Assembly (NCBI RefSeq): GCF_026151205.1
Contig: NC_087073.1
Location: forward strand, 19,248,837-19,312,836
Source: Bolinopsis microptera
Taxonomy: Eukaryota > Ctenophora > Tentaculata > Lobata > Bolinopsidae
Length of the DNA stretch: 64,000 bases
Reading direction: 5' to 3'
The notes below the pieces were generated by a model, which was not told the DNA's origin, searched no databases, and saw only the letters and a program-made list of their open reading frames with translations. Positions 10,070 to 22,174 of the stretch are shown in pieces. Position numbers and translations under genes: made by a program. The stretch's first letter is position 1; each line of letters opens with the position of its first letter.

Positions 10070-12019
10070 GGTTAGCTGTGTCAAGGATAGTTTGTTAGAA
10101 TTACAATACATATTATGTAGGGGATTATCTTAAGGTTTCAAACACGCTTTAAATTTAAAATAATAGTTCTGAGCGTGAATTTAAATCTTAATCTTCTCTA
10201 ACAGAGGCGACAGATAATATCAGCGATAAGAAGGAGGCAGGATTTCGATTAGATAAAACTCATTCAAATTAAACATGAGAATACACTATACTACATTAAA
10301 TACACATTCGCAAAATTTGTTTAAATCAATTCCATTCACAATCAAAAACCACAATCAAAACCTCCTAATATATCTTATATCTGGTTGAATTGATTTGTCG
10401 TATTCTCATAGTCATAGAATTATTGTCATTATTTCATCGATCATTTTATCATAATATTTAAAAACAAAGAAGTAACATTTTGTATTGACTTTTATCAATT
10501 TTTCGGAATTGTTTTTTACGAGCTCGGCATAGTCGAGCAAATTGTAAACGAAGTCTTTTAATGATTATCAATATCATCTGAAATTTTTAAAAACCTTCGA
10601 AATAATTAATTTCACATTTCGACAAGAACCCAAAAAACAAGGCAAACAAAAATAATAATTCTAGCTCAATGCTTTCTAATAAAGCTTGTAGGTAGGCTGA
10701 GTTTAATAAGTCTATCGAAACACTAACTCACACAGGACATTGACAACGATTAACTATTATAATGCTACTGTCAAAACGATTGAAACCGTCCGGCACTATG
10801 TCCGGCACTATGTCCGGCACTATGACCAAAACTACAGCCTCAAAGTTCCAACCTCAGTGATATACTAACTCCAGGACGTCATGCTCCAAAATATGCAATA
10901 CCTTAAGTTCAGTTTTTACCCCTACAGTAACCCAAATTAAGCCGATTGCCTGGACCCAAAGTAATAACTTTTAAAACAGTTTTGTGCTCAAATTTAGAAG
11001 AACACGAAAATTTTAAAGATGAAAATATAATGTCTGTGCTAAAGCTTGACAGTTGCAACTAAAGAAGGAGTAGTAGTATCTAAAAGTAAAGGTATCAGGT
11101 TCTAGTCTATAATAGTGTATACACAACGAATAAGGTCCTGTTCCAGTCGGCCTAAAGGACAGTACCCTTTTGAAGCAACCTTAACTCGAGTCAATCTAAT
11201 CTGCAAAAGCCCTCCTCAAGTGCAACGATGGAATTTTATGACTATGGACCGAGCTCGGAGCGAGACTTAGTAGTGTTATGTTTTGTTTTACTTTTGATGA
11301 GGTACAAAATTCGTTCTCTTATTCAATTACTATTCTGAAAAATCATTATATTCCCCATACAGAACATTTGGTGATGGTATTTTTTAAAGTTATGTGAAAA
11401 TACCACACGGACACATCAGTTAATAACCTCCATAAATTATCTGAGAATAAAACGTATTAAACATTAACTATAACATTTGACAAGACGTGTCAAGGAAATT
11501 ATTTGCATACTGCGTAAGGAAAATAGCATAAATCTAATAATTTTAAATCAAAGAAAAAACAAATTAAATTACACACCATACATTAAATATCATATATGAA
11601 TTATGATATAATATAGCAATAATTTAATATTTAGAATTAGATTAAGATTTAAACGAAATACCACACAAAATGATTAAAACTGCAAGGCATAGATTCCATA
11701 ATCAGAATCTCAAGATATAATTGTAGAAGGTGGATCGTCTGATAATAACACATAACATTATTATTATAAAAAAACTTAGTAACCAAGCAGTACTCTGGTA
11801 AGCCTAGTAACTTGTATATAATATGTTTATATTGAGTCCTCGTTGTGATTTTCTATAGTAGCTGCATCAGCCCAGTCCCAATTAACGTCCAAACACACTA
11901 CTGAGAGTCTAACATTTAGTCAACATAGTACAAATCATTGAGTGACATGGACAGTTGTTATTCCTATTGAATTATTAATGTCGGTGCTGGCCGGAGCACA
12001 CACACACAAACAGTGCCAC
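10070..12019. other. Intergenic between Rab3 and RABIF
   Basis: About 1.95 kb, AT-rich. At 10787-10822 the 12-mer GTCCGGCACTAT occurs three times in a row with a small change in the last copy. The region should contain the Rab3 3' UTR (just left of 12020) and the RABIF promoter. I see no further gene. Confidence 0.5.
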
Positions 12020-14268
12020 TCAGCAGAGACATGATGATTCGGAGGCTTGGGACTTGTCTAACGGCACTGTGTCTGTAGGCTCTGTCGGCGCGTTCACACT
12101 GTCAGCCATCTGAAAGTGAGCGGGGTTAGTGTAGGACTCATCAGGTAATTTCAGTTGTGGATCCGTCAAAATGAACTATACAATTCATTATAATAACCTT
12201 ATTGATTATAACTTGATAACGTATAAAATTGATTTAGTTTCCACAAGTTGTGAACAACATTTAATAGAACTAATAATTATAGGGTTCATTTGAATAAGGA
12301 AGCATTACCTGTACACATATTGAGCTCACGAGAGAGTGGAATGTAGACTGGACACTGTCCGATGTTTTGGCGCTTGCTTCAAAGAACTCATACCCCAGCT
12401 CGTTTGCAAGATCCTTGCGAATGTCATTGTTAACTAATTTCAGATTAAACAAAATATTTCGATTCTTTCACATTTTTATGTTTCTGGTTTATCAAACCAA
12501 TTTATTCGCTTAAACAGCCAATCAGTTCAGTCTCTACACTTCGAGTTGATGTTATAATAAATGTATCACCATTAACTCGTGAAGGTAACATTGTGAATCT
12601 TCACATATCAATAATATGTTTTACAAAACCCCCTGGTCATCTTGCTCCTACTGGGACTGAACTACTCTAAGTACATACCTTGCCCCGCTGAGTTGGCACT
12701 TGGCACTGCTCTAAGTACATACCTTGCCCCGCTGAGTTTGCACTGCTCTAAGTACATACCTTGCCCCGATGAATTGGCACTGCTTTGAGTACATACCTTG
12801 CCCCGCTGAGTTGGCACTGCGCGCTGATCCTCTAGATCACTCTTGTTGGCCACGATAATAATCTGCGCGTTCCCAAAACTGTGTTGCTGTACCTTGTGGT
12901 AGGTTATCTGTGTTTAACATTAGCAGTACAGCTCTTCAGAAGTTTGTGCTTCTCTCAGACTACGTAGTGTGTTGCTGCTGACCGGCAGGGAGGCAGTGCT
13001 CATGCTCGTGACGTGGTGTTTAATAGAGGTTTAGTTTGTGGAGTTCAGAGATCGGAGCTGTTAACGTCTGTCACGTGCACTGCCTCCCTGCATATTGTAC
13101 ACACTACCCATTGTACTTCTCACTTCATCTATTGGATATGGCCTGACATGTTGCTTTGTTTGGATACATAATGCTCATAAAGACAGGGAATTGTTTGTAA
13201 ACTCTCAAAATACATTCTTTCAAGAATATTTCTGATTTTTTCTGATTAGACTCAGTGATGACAACGTTCGGATGACTCACACATTACTTACAAATTACAA
13301 ACAATTATACAATTCCTCTTCGTTATCATTGAGATTGAAATAACAAGGGATATGAACACAAAACATTCAGCTTACCACAGACACTAAGAACAATATCATG
13401 CCAATTGTTATACTAGTAGTTTGGCTGGATTTAAAGGGAGTTAATCCAAGAAAAAGTACAATGCAGCAATGAGAAGTAGAGTAGAGAAATCGAAATTCAA
13501 AGAAAAAGATGCAATAAAACGGAAAAGTCTGATTCGCTTCCAAGGGTTAGGCTACAATTTGAGATTTAAAAGTTTGAGCATTTTCTGATGACTAAAACTG
13601 CAACAATTGATATTTTACCTGACTGAGCCAGTTTCTGATGTCGAGAAAAGACGTTTCATTGGTTATATCGTACATGACTAAGAATCCCATAGCATGCCGA
13701 TAGTATTGAGTCGTTATTATCTTATACCTCTCCTGAAAATTAACGTGTTAAGAGTAAATCATAAATCGTGATATAATTAACTTTGAAAGAATTGCAATTT
13801 ATTCAATGATCGATAAAATTACTACCATCAAAGAGATGGTACTTGTGCCTCAAAAGACTTACCTGACCAGCAGTGTCCCAAACTTGAAGCTTTATCCTTT
13901 TATCCTTCACAATAACAGTTTTTACTTTAAAATCTATTCCAACAGTGCTCACAAAGGCAGGATTAAATTTTCCCTCGCAATACTGAAAATAAATTCGATG
14001 GACTATTAAGAAGAACTGTATAAGAGAAATATTATTTCTTTAAGGATCTTCAAAAGTGATATAGGAAAATTTCAATTCAAGGAACCAATAGAATGCATTC
14101 AGCTACTTTTAAGAATCTTAATTTACAAACCTGCAACAAAAAGGAAGTTTTGCCTACTCCAGAATTTCCAATCAGCAATATCTTGAACATGCAATCAAAA
14201 TTCATGTCACTGTACTCTGCCCCAGGGTTGCTCTCCGCAACGGGTGTTTCAGAAGCAGTGGGAGCCAT
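12020..14268 (-). CDS. RAB3: Rab3 small GTPase, six exons
   Basis: Rab3 is the synaptic and secretory-vesicle Rab that controls regulated exocytosis. Exons: 14131-14268, 13863-13982, 13619-13732, 12797-12907, 12309-12413 and 12020-12109, all GT-AG, giving 225 aa plus stop. Motifs in order: P-loop GNSGVGKTS, switch [14 protein letters not shown] (typical of Rab3), switch [26 protein letters not shown] for guanine, and EASAK. The last exon ends SSCLC, a CXC double-geranylgeranylation signal as in Rab3. I chose MAPTASETP as start; an in-frame ATG 10 codons upstream is possible. The hypervariable tail is short and acidic. Exon 4's donor is followed by three tandem copies of the same splice site (see repeat entry). 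Rab27 or another secretory Rab is the alternative, but [10 protein letters not shown] favours Rab3. Confidence 0.93.
12666..12833 (-). repeat. Tandem array of four 5' splice sites at the end of Rab3 exon 4
   Basis: On the minus strand a unit of 37, 37 and then 44 bp is repeated. Each unit contains about 20 bp of exon end (CAGTGCCAACTCAGCGGGG-like) followed by CAAG|GTATGTACT. Candidate exon ends are 12797, 12760, 12723 and 12679. The sites are nearly identical to each other. Only the first (12797) keeps the Rab3 frame into exon 5; the others add 37, 74 or 118 nt and shift the frame. Confidence 0.9.
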
Positions 14269-14780
14269 TGTGCATTGACCTGACCAGCCAGCCTTCACAT
14301 TACTCCTTCAATATAATGCGTGTACAGATTAGTATTGTTGCTTTGTTGGAAAATAACAATATTACATAATTACAGAAACATAATTTTTTTCACCTCAGAT
14401 AGAATACAATACACATTAATTTTGTAAAGACAAACAGCGATTTTGCAAAAATAACTCATAAAATTAATGCACACTGAATTTAAAATTGGGATGATTGTTT
14501 GATGGTCAATCTTTGAGTGACGACGCCTAACTCTGCCCCTTCCCTCCTACGGTCCCCCTTACAAGCAAGATGTGTATTACTAAAACAAAATCATTAAGAC
14601 ATATATGAATAAATCTAAATAACTTAAGTTCTTGATCATTTGTTGCTACATTCCACCACAATAGGAAGAAAATGATTTATATTCGAATGAATAGGTTTCC
14701 AATAGCAAAACGGTTTCATTTACAAACGTGTTTCTTCAATTAATATAATTTAACAAGTCATTATGCTATAACATCCTATT
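14269..14780. other. Intergenic: Rab3 upstream region and mL41 3' side
   Basis: AT-rich with a short pyrimidine-rich stretch near 14530-14560. The Rab3 promoter is expected here. No motif can be named with confidence. Confidence 0.4.
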
Positions 14781-15122
14781 TCACTTAAAACTCCCAGTGG
14801 ATAGGGTTATAGTATCAAGGTACTCGATAGGCTGAGGAGAAGCAGTTTCTTCTTCAATGATTTCTGCTGAAACAAATGCTCTTAACTTAAAGTTTTTAAG
14901 GTTTGGCACAACAAGTTGAGGGGTCATTAATGGATCTTCTATAAAGCTACTGGAATCCTCTGATAAGTAACCATATGCTGAAGCAGTTCTTTTGTTATAT
15001 CTCCAATAAGATCCAGCCCTATCATCTTTTCCAGTTTTTGGTCCCCTATGTTTGAATGGTTTGACGAATCTTTCTCTACGAATGCATGCATTTGCAACAC
15101 GTCCAATGACACCACTAGACAT
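14781..15122 (-). CDS. MRPL41: Mitochondrial large-subunit ribosomal protein mL41 (MRPL41-like)
   Basis: A 113-aa basic protein. The segment PQLVVPNLKNFKLRAFVS (residues ~68-85) matches the mL41 signature, which in animals reads roughly FVVPDLxGFKLKPYVS. The N-terminus (RVANACIRRERFVKPFKHRG) is Arg/Lys-rich as expected for mitochondrial import and rRNA contact. The segment after it corresponds to the region around the family's glycine- and lysine-rich loop but is diverged. The start is the ATG at 15122. A pyrimidine-rich CTACAG just upstream may be the acceptor of a 5' UTR intron. The C-terminus is shorter than in vertebrates (about 137 aa). The assignment rests mainly on one conserved segment. 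Confidence 0.65.
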   Translation of the reverse strand: MSSGVIGRVANACIRRERFVKPFKHRGPKTGKDDRAGSYWRYNKRTASAYGYLSEDSSSFIEDPLMTPQLVVPNLKNFKLRAFVSAEIIEEETASPQPIEYLDTITLSTGSFK

Positions 15123-15689
15123 GATCACTGTAGAAATAAGTAATGGTTAAGAAAATGTAGCAGTGAATTATTTCACCATAAAATATTACAAAATTAAAAG
15201 CGAATCAAGAGATCCCAGATCTTTTTTCTTGTGGTTGTATCTACAAACAAAATCAGTCAAAGCATAGATCAATATCAGAATCAAAGGTAATGATGAGTTA
15301 TGCAAAATTTTAAAAACAAAAAAAAACAAATGAGTAAGCATAAAAAGCAAATGGTATAGATTAGGTGAAATACAAATTTATAACATGTAAATTAAATTTT
15401 GTAATTGAGGGATAATTGAGGAGCTTGGTCAGCCATCAGATCCAGTGGCTTAACAAAGTGCCCCATTTACCCCGCTGTGCGGCAGTGCCCAGTGGCGTAA
15501 CGTTGCCTGTTGCGGGCCCTTCGTTACGCCACTGCTGTGTGGGGGTGCCAAGTCGTTGTTTGAATGTGGGACAATTTAAAAAAACTTAACTTCAGTACTA
15601 GCAAAACTGTGCGTTTTGCTCTAGATACCTGAGATACCTCTAGATTACCTCTAGTAACCTGAGTGACTCAAAACAACAGAGTAGCACCC
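15123..15689. other. Intergenic with a short palindromic repeat
   Basis: Mostly low-complexity A-rich sequence. At 15490-15534 CAGTGGCGTAACG and its exact reverse complement flank a ~19-bp loop. Related AGTGGCGTAACG sequence recurs at ~26837, and a partial copy (CGTTGCGCCACTG) at ~35295, so this is a small interspersed family. Confidence 0.55.
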
Positions 15690-16273
15690 TTGAAGAAAAG
15701 AAGAATGGCAAAAAGTTCTTCCAATTTGTCAAGAAAACAGGAAGCAACCTCAAAAGCCGGTTGGTTAAGGTGAAAGAAATAGCTCTGGGGAAAAAGCATG
15801 GTCAAACAAGGCCGTGTAGAAAGAAGAACTGTGCAACGTGTGAGTCTATTGATAGTGCTACACAAATCAGCATCAATGGGAAACGGGTAAAACCAGCACC
15901 AGGTACATGCATCACTTACAACATCATATATTTGATCAGATGTAAACTGTGTGAGAAACCATACGTAGGCAAATCCACCAGAATGCTACGGGTAAGGTTT
16001 GGCGAACACAGAAGAGCATTCTACAAGATCATCAGTGGGCAAAAGGTTGACACGGATGATGACTCAAACTGCGTAGGACTCCACCTCCATATAGAGCATG
16101 GACTGACTCAGAAGGAAAATTTTAACAATAGTGTTTCAGTGTGTATCCTAGAAAATTCAAGTCCTAGTAGTTTAGATGTTAAGGAGCACCGATATATACA
16201 TGCCTTAAATTCCCTCCGCCCCTCAGGAATGAATAGTACAAACCCTTTTAAGATTCCTTTATTGCATAATTGA
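15690..16273 (+). mobile_element. Penelope-like element fragment with GIY-YIG endonuclease
   Basis: An open frame contains KTGSNLKSRLVKVKEIALG, then a Cys cluster CRKKNCATC, then NIIYLIRCKLCEKPYVGKST and RVRFGEHR. YLI...YVGKS followed by RxxxH is the GIY-YIG nuclease core, and the preceding basic plus Cys segment is the usual linker of Penelope-like retroelements. The frame ends at 16273 (IPLLHN). No reverse-transcriptase segment is present upstream, so only the 3' end of the element remains. The ATG at 15761 is not meaningful, because the reading frame is open further upstream. Confidence 0.75.
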
Positions 16274-16527
16274 TTTTTATTTTGCCTGAGGGGCTTTCCA
16301 TAAATTATTTTTTTAAATAATTGGTCCTTTTATTGATGTTTCATATTTCACGGCAGTTTCCTTTTCAGAGTTTGAGTTTATATTTAGAAACTAACCATAC
16401 TATCTTTTAGATTTATGTCACTTATGATGGCTCCGGCTGAAAGTACTATGACTCATTTTATCTAGAAGATTGTAGTTTCATTGCTTCTGAAGTAGCTATC
16501 AGTTCGCCGGTCAATGTTGGGTATAAT
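16274..16527. other. Probable 3' UTR of the Penelope-like element
   Basis: Non-coding sequence following the GIY-YIG ORF directly, including CTGAGGGGC and the GATGGCTCCGGCTGAAAGTA segment. It ends where the tandem duplication begins. Confidence 0.4.
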
Positions 16528-19500
16528 ACTCTTGTTGCTCTAGATACATACTTTTTAAAGGATTTTACCCACGTATCCTCTAATATCACCTAATTTGTCC
16601 AATTTTACGTTTCTACTTTAAGAGGGGGAGGGGCACCAACTGGTGGCGCTTTTGCAGCGGGGGTGCCAACATGCAACATTATGCTACTGAATAGATCTAG
16701 AATCTTCTAAGAGTACCATAGTACTACAATTTAGATGTATATAATGCCTTTTGTTTAATAGAACCAGGATAAAGGTGCAATTGTGGAATGTAAAGATACT
16801 TGGACTCCAAACAAATTTAAATTGCAGTACGTAATCTAATCTAATTGCAGCGGCACACACTTAAAAGCTTTAGTGATTCGTATAAGAAACAGCTACTCTC
16901 ATCTATAACAACAGACCCTAATTATACCGTCGACAATTCATATGACAAATTTTACACTGCAATCATAGTCAACGATAACTAAGTATCTTCTAATTCTTTT
17001 AAATCTGAGGCATATATAATTGATGTATCGAAAGGATATTCCCTTTTTTACCACCTTACCATTCTGATTGATTTTGCACATGACTGACATGTTTTAACTG
17101 GAGAAGGGGTTCGCACAGTGGTAGTTTTATAAACCACTTTTAATTTATTGACCTATTATACCTAGTGGTAGTTTTATAGACCACATTTAATTTATTAACT
17201 TATTATACTTAGTATTTATTTTTGGTGACTGTATCACCCAGTTTTAACATTTGATAATTGTACAGTTTATTGACGACACATTGACTGAATGTTATTTTAT
17301 ATTCTAATTTATATTCTAGATATTTTATTTATTTTTCAACAGACGACAACTTCCTGTTTTTTCTTCTATATTAGTTACTCATATCTCTTGTACAGACTGT
17401 TTTACAAGGACATTGACAGATGATACTCACATTAGGCATTCATTATTGCATCTAAATTATTTCACTTGCATTAGGTTTAGAAATTTATTCTCTGGTTAAC
17501 AGACTCAAATGTTTAATTAATTTGTAGTATGACAGTAAGGTATCGTATATAAGAAGTTATTTAATTTTGCTTGGGCTATTATATTGACTATTGAGGTTTA
17601 ATGATGATATGGAATTTGAATATTATATAAATTTACACTATGTGGTTGGGGCATTTTGCATAGTAAATATGGTTACTACTCCTATATATCATATTATTTG
17701 ATTGGCATTCGATTTCTGGTTATTTTCCTAGGAATATGATTATTATATCTCAATTTGGCTTTAGGTAGGGTGCCCCGCTAATAGAACTGGATTCTTCCAG
17801 GAAGCATCCCGTGCACAGAGCTTGGTCTACATATATATTAAATTATTAACCATTCATTCTGTATGTGCACGAAAATTTATTTCAATCAAAAACTTACTAT
17901 TACTATCATGATTGTACTATAGACAGAAAATCTCTCAAATCGATTTTGGGCGCTTTTAACCATTTGTTGTAATGTTTTTAAATACTAAATATCTAAATTT
18001 ATATTTACGAATTAATTAATATTTAACAATTTATTCGGTAGTTCTATCTGATATTGATATTGATATTGATTATATTGATATTGTTGTTATTGAACGAAGC
18101 TAACTCTAGACATACCTTACTCGGGAATATTATGACTGGGATAAAGTGGTGGGTTTTGGAAAATTCCGCCATATTTTTCCCGGTCAAAAATTTTACCAGT
18201 CATAATAAAACCCGCCGAGTCAGATTATGGGGTTCCAAGGGGGTGGTGATCATCATATTTTACCTGAAGTCTCATATGTGCTAGAGAAGACGTTTGAAGC
18301 AGTGGATGGAGGGCTGTAACTTTATTGGCTGTTGCTACCATAATTTCGTTATAAAAATCACAATTTGGTTGTAGAAATCAGATTTCAGGATAGACCGTGA
18401 TTCTCATTTCTCTTGGCCTTGCCCATGAATCAGTGAATCGTAGAGAAGAAAACAATTTATATGTTATAGAAGAAATCAGTGGAACGAGAGACATCAGCTG
18501 AGTCGCTCAAGATTGATCGCTTCTCGTGTGCAGTGTGTAGACTAAAAAAGAGGGAGTTTTTCCCGTTAAGGGGGGGGGCCAATGGATATTTTTTTGTGAA
18601 ACTTGATTTCGAGATAGTAGTTGACCAACAAACTAAGACCAGTGACTCTAGAGCAACTCTTGTTGCTCTAGATACATACTTTTTAAAGGATTTTACCCAC
18701 GTATCCTCTAATATCACCTAATTTGTCCAATTTTACGTTTCTACTTTAAGAGGGGGAGGGGCACCAACTGGTGGCGCTTTTGCAGCGGGGGTGCCAACAT
18801 GCAACATTATGCTACTGAATAGATCTAGAATCTTCTAAGAGTACCATAGTACTACAATTTAGATGTATATAATGCCTTTTGTTTAATAGAACCAGGATAA
18901 AGGTGCAATTGTGGAATGTAAAGATACTTGGACTCCAAACAAATTTAAATTGCAGTACGTAATCTAATCTAATTGCAGCGGCACACACTTAAAAGCTTTA
19001 GTGATTCGTATAAGAAACAGCTACTCTCATCTATAACAACAGACCCTAATTATACCGTCGACAATTCATATGACAAATTTTACACTGCAATCATAGTCAA
19101 CGATAACTAAGTATCTTCTAATTCTTTTAAATCTGAGGCATATATAATTGATGTATCGAAAGGATATTCCCTTTTTTACCACCTTACCATTCTGATTGAT
19201 TTTGCACATGACTGACATGTTTTAACTGGAGAAGGGGTTCGCACAGTGGTAGTTTTATAAACCACTTTTAATTTATTGACCTATTATACCTAGTGGTAGT
19301 TTTATAGACCACATTTAATTTATTAACTTATTATACTTAGTATTTATTTTTGGTGACTGTATCACCCAGTTTTAACATTTGATAATTGTACAGTTTATTG
19401 ACGACACATTGACTGAATGTTATTTTATATTCTAATTTATATTCTAGATATTTTATTTATTTTTCAACAGACGACAACTTCCTGTTTTTTCTTCTATATT

Positions 19501-20774
19501 AGTTACTCATATCTCTTGTACAGACTGTTTTACAAGGACATTGACAGATGATACTCACATTAGGCATTCATTATTGCATCTAAATTATTTCACTTGCATT
19601 AGGTTTAGAAATTTATTCTCTGGTTAACAGACTCAAATGTTTAATTAATTTGTAGTATGACAGTAAGGTATCGTATATAAGAAGTTATTTAATTTTGCTT
19701 GGGCTATTATATTGACTATTGAGGTTTAATGATGATATGGAATTTGAATATTATATAAATTTACACTATGTGGTTGGGGCATTTTGCATAGTAAATATGG
19801 TTACTACTCCTATATATCATATTATTTGATTGGCATTCGATTTCTGGTTATTTTCCTAGGAATATGATTATTATATCTCAATTTGGCTTTAGGTAGGGTG
19901 CCCCGCTAATAGAACTGGATTCTTCCAGGAAGCATCCCGTGCACAGAGCTTGGTCTACATATATATTAAATTATTAACCATTCATTCTGTATGTGCACGA
20001 AAATTTATTTCAATCAAAAACTTACTATTACTATCATGATTGTACTATAGACAGAAAATCTCTCAAATCGATTTTGGGCGCTTTTAACCATTTGTTGTAA
20101 TGTTTTTAAATACTAAATATCTAAATTTATATTTACGAATTAATTAATATTTAACAATTTATTCGGTAGTTCTATCTGATATTGATATTGATATTGATTA
20201 TATTGATATTGTTGTTATTGAACGAAGCTAACTCTAGACATACCTTACTCGGGAATATTATGACTGGGATAAAGTGGTGGGTTTTGGAAAATTCCGCCAT
20301 ATTTTTCCCGGTCAAAAATTTTACCAGTCATAATAAAACCCGCCGAGTCAGATTATGGGGTTCCAAGGGGGTGGTGATCATCATATTTTACCTGAAGTCT
20401 CATATGTGCTAGAGAAGACGTTTGAAGCAGTGGATGGAGGGCTGTAACTTTATTGGCTGTTGCTACCATAATTTCGTTATAAAAATCACAATTTGGTTGT
20501 AGAAATCAGATTTCAGGATAGACCGTGATTCTCATTTCTCTTGGCCTTGCCCATGAATCAGTGAATCGTAGAGAAGAAAACAATTTATATGTTATAGAAG
20601 AAATCAGTGGAACGAGAGACATCAGCTGAGTCGCTCAAGATTGATCGCTTCTCGTGTGCAGTGTGTAGACTAAAAAAGAGGGAGTTTTTCCCGTTAAGGG
20701 GGGGGGCCAATGGATATTTTTTTGTGAAACTTGATTTCGAGATAGTAGTTGACCAACAAACTAAGACCAGTGAC
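16528..20774. repeat. 2.1-kb tandem duplication
   Basis: Unit 1 runs 16528-18655 and unit 2 runs 18656-20774, with a constant offset of 2128 bp. I found no mismatch in the stretches compared, including a 9-G run. The unit is non-coding and AT-rich and contains a hairpin-forming segment (CCGGTCAAAAATTTTACCAG context at ~18120-18215) related to one at ~25430-25510. Both units end with the beginning of the left arm of the FB2 foldback element. In unit 1 this arm breaks off after AGTGAC (18646) and nine bases (TCTAGAGCA) bridge to unit 2; in unit 2 the arm continues into the full element. Either a very recent duplication or an assembly duplicate. Confidence 0.95.
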
Positions 20775-22118
20775 CGAACTTTTGAGGGGGTCCCGGACCC
20801 CAACCGCCAAACGGTGCGCGCAGGGCAGCCACGCCCATATTTGGTCCAAATTAGGCCCAATTTAGCCAAATACCCTGAACATGCCCAAAACCAAGGTTTA
20901 TGGTGCTCTACTTGTAGCTAGTGGTCTCCTGAACTCGTATATGAAATTTCATCAAGATTGGACGAAAAATGACTGAGTTATGAGCCAAAAACCATATGCC
21001 CATATTTGGACATACGCACCAAATTTGGTAGATTTCGTCCCATAAATTGGTTAAATATCAATATTTTTGAATGAAACTTACTTTATATGAAAGGTAAGCC
21101 TAAACTACATATTATCTGTAAGTTATAGCTTTAAAAATCAAGAGGCTTGCATATAATGAACATATTGACACGGGTGCAGAGTTGAGTCTGTGTGTTTAAA
21201 TGTGGATACTAAGGCGAAAAAACCACAAAAAATTAACTAAATTGCCCATATCTCGGTTCGCGATATTCGCGGAATTGATCTCATTAAAATTGTAACAACT
21301 CAATCAGTTTTCAAAATTTTTGCATGAAATTTTCGGAATCGACTCGAAATTGCATTTCCACCTTATTTTAAATACGGATTTTTGATTTAGGCCTCCAAAA
21401 AAATTTGGCGGCCAAATTCCAAAATTATCTCACAAAAATTCAGAATTTGGCCGCCAAATTTTTTTGGAGGCCTAAATCAAAAATCTGTATTTAAAATAAG
21501 GTGGAAATGCGATTTCGAGTCGATTCCGAAAATTTCATGCAAAAATTTTGAAAACTGATTGAGTTGTTACAATTTTAATGAGATCAATTCCGCAAATATC
21601 GCGAACCGAGATATGGGCAATTTAGTTCATTTTTGTGGTTTTTTCGCCTAAGTATCCACATTTAAACAGATATAAAGCTATAACTTACAGATAATATGTA
21701 GTTTAGGCTTACCTTTCATATAAAGTAAGTTTCATTCAAAAATATTGATATTTGACCAATTTATGGGACGAAATCTACCAAATTTGGTGCATATGCCCAA
21801 ATATGGGCATATGGTTTTTGGCTCATAACTCAGTCATTTTTTGTCCAATCTTGATGAAATTTCATATACGAGTTCAGGAGACCACTAGCTAGAAGTAGAG
21901 CACCATAAACCTTGGTTTTGGGCATGTTCAGGGTATTTGGCTAAATTGGGCCTAATTTGGACCAAATATGGGCGTGGCTGCCATGCGCGCACCGTTTGGC
22001 GGTTGGGGTCCGGGACCCCCTCAAAAGTTCGGTCACTGGTCTTAGTTTGTTGGTCAATTGCTATCTCGAAATCAAGTTTCACAAAAAATACCCATTGCCC
22101 CCCCCCCCCCCCCCCCCC
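20698..22118. mobile_element. Foldback element FB2, 1.4 kb, flanked by TTAA
   Basis: Two arms of about 690 bp are reverse complements with few mismatches and meet at a ~30-bp loop near 21435. The ends are a G-run on the left (after TTAA at 20694-20697) and a C-run of about 20 on the right (before TTAA at 22119-22122). The TTAA target suggests a piggyBac-type transposase, although the G/C homopolymer ends are unusual. No coding sequence is seen. Diverged relatives of the arm occur at ~38800-38872 and ~59330-59480. Confidence 0.85.
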
Positions 22119-22174
22119 TTAAAGTAACTTGTGGCCACATCCCGCTAGAAGTGAGTAAACTGTGCCACTAATTC

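Noticed and set aside
9566-14268. Rab3-RABIF operon with a shared transcript
   Set aside because: The ~2 kb gap and lack of a visible trans-splice signal make a single transcript unsupported; kept only as a neighbourhood observation.
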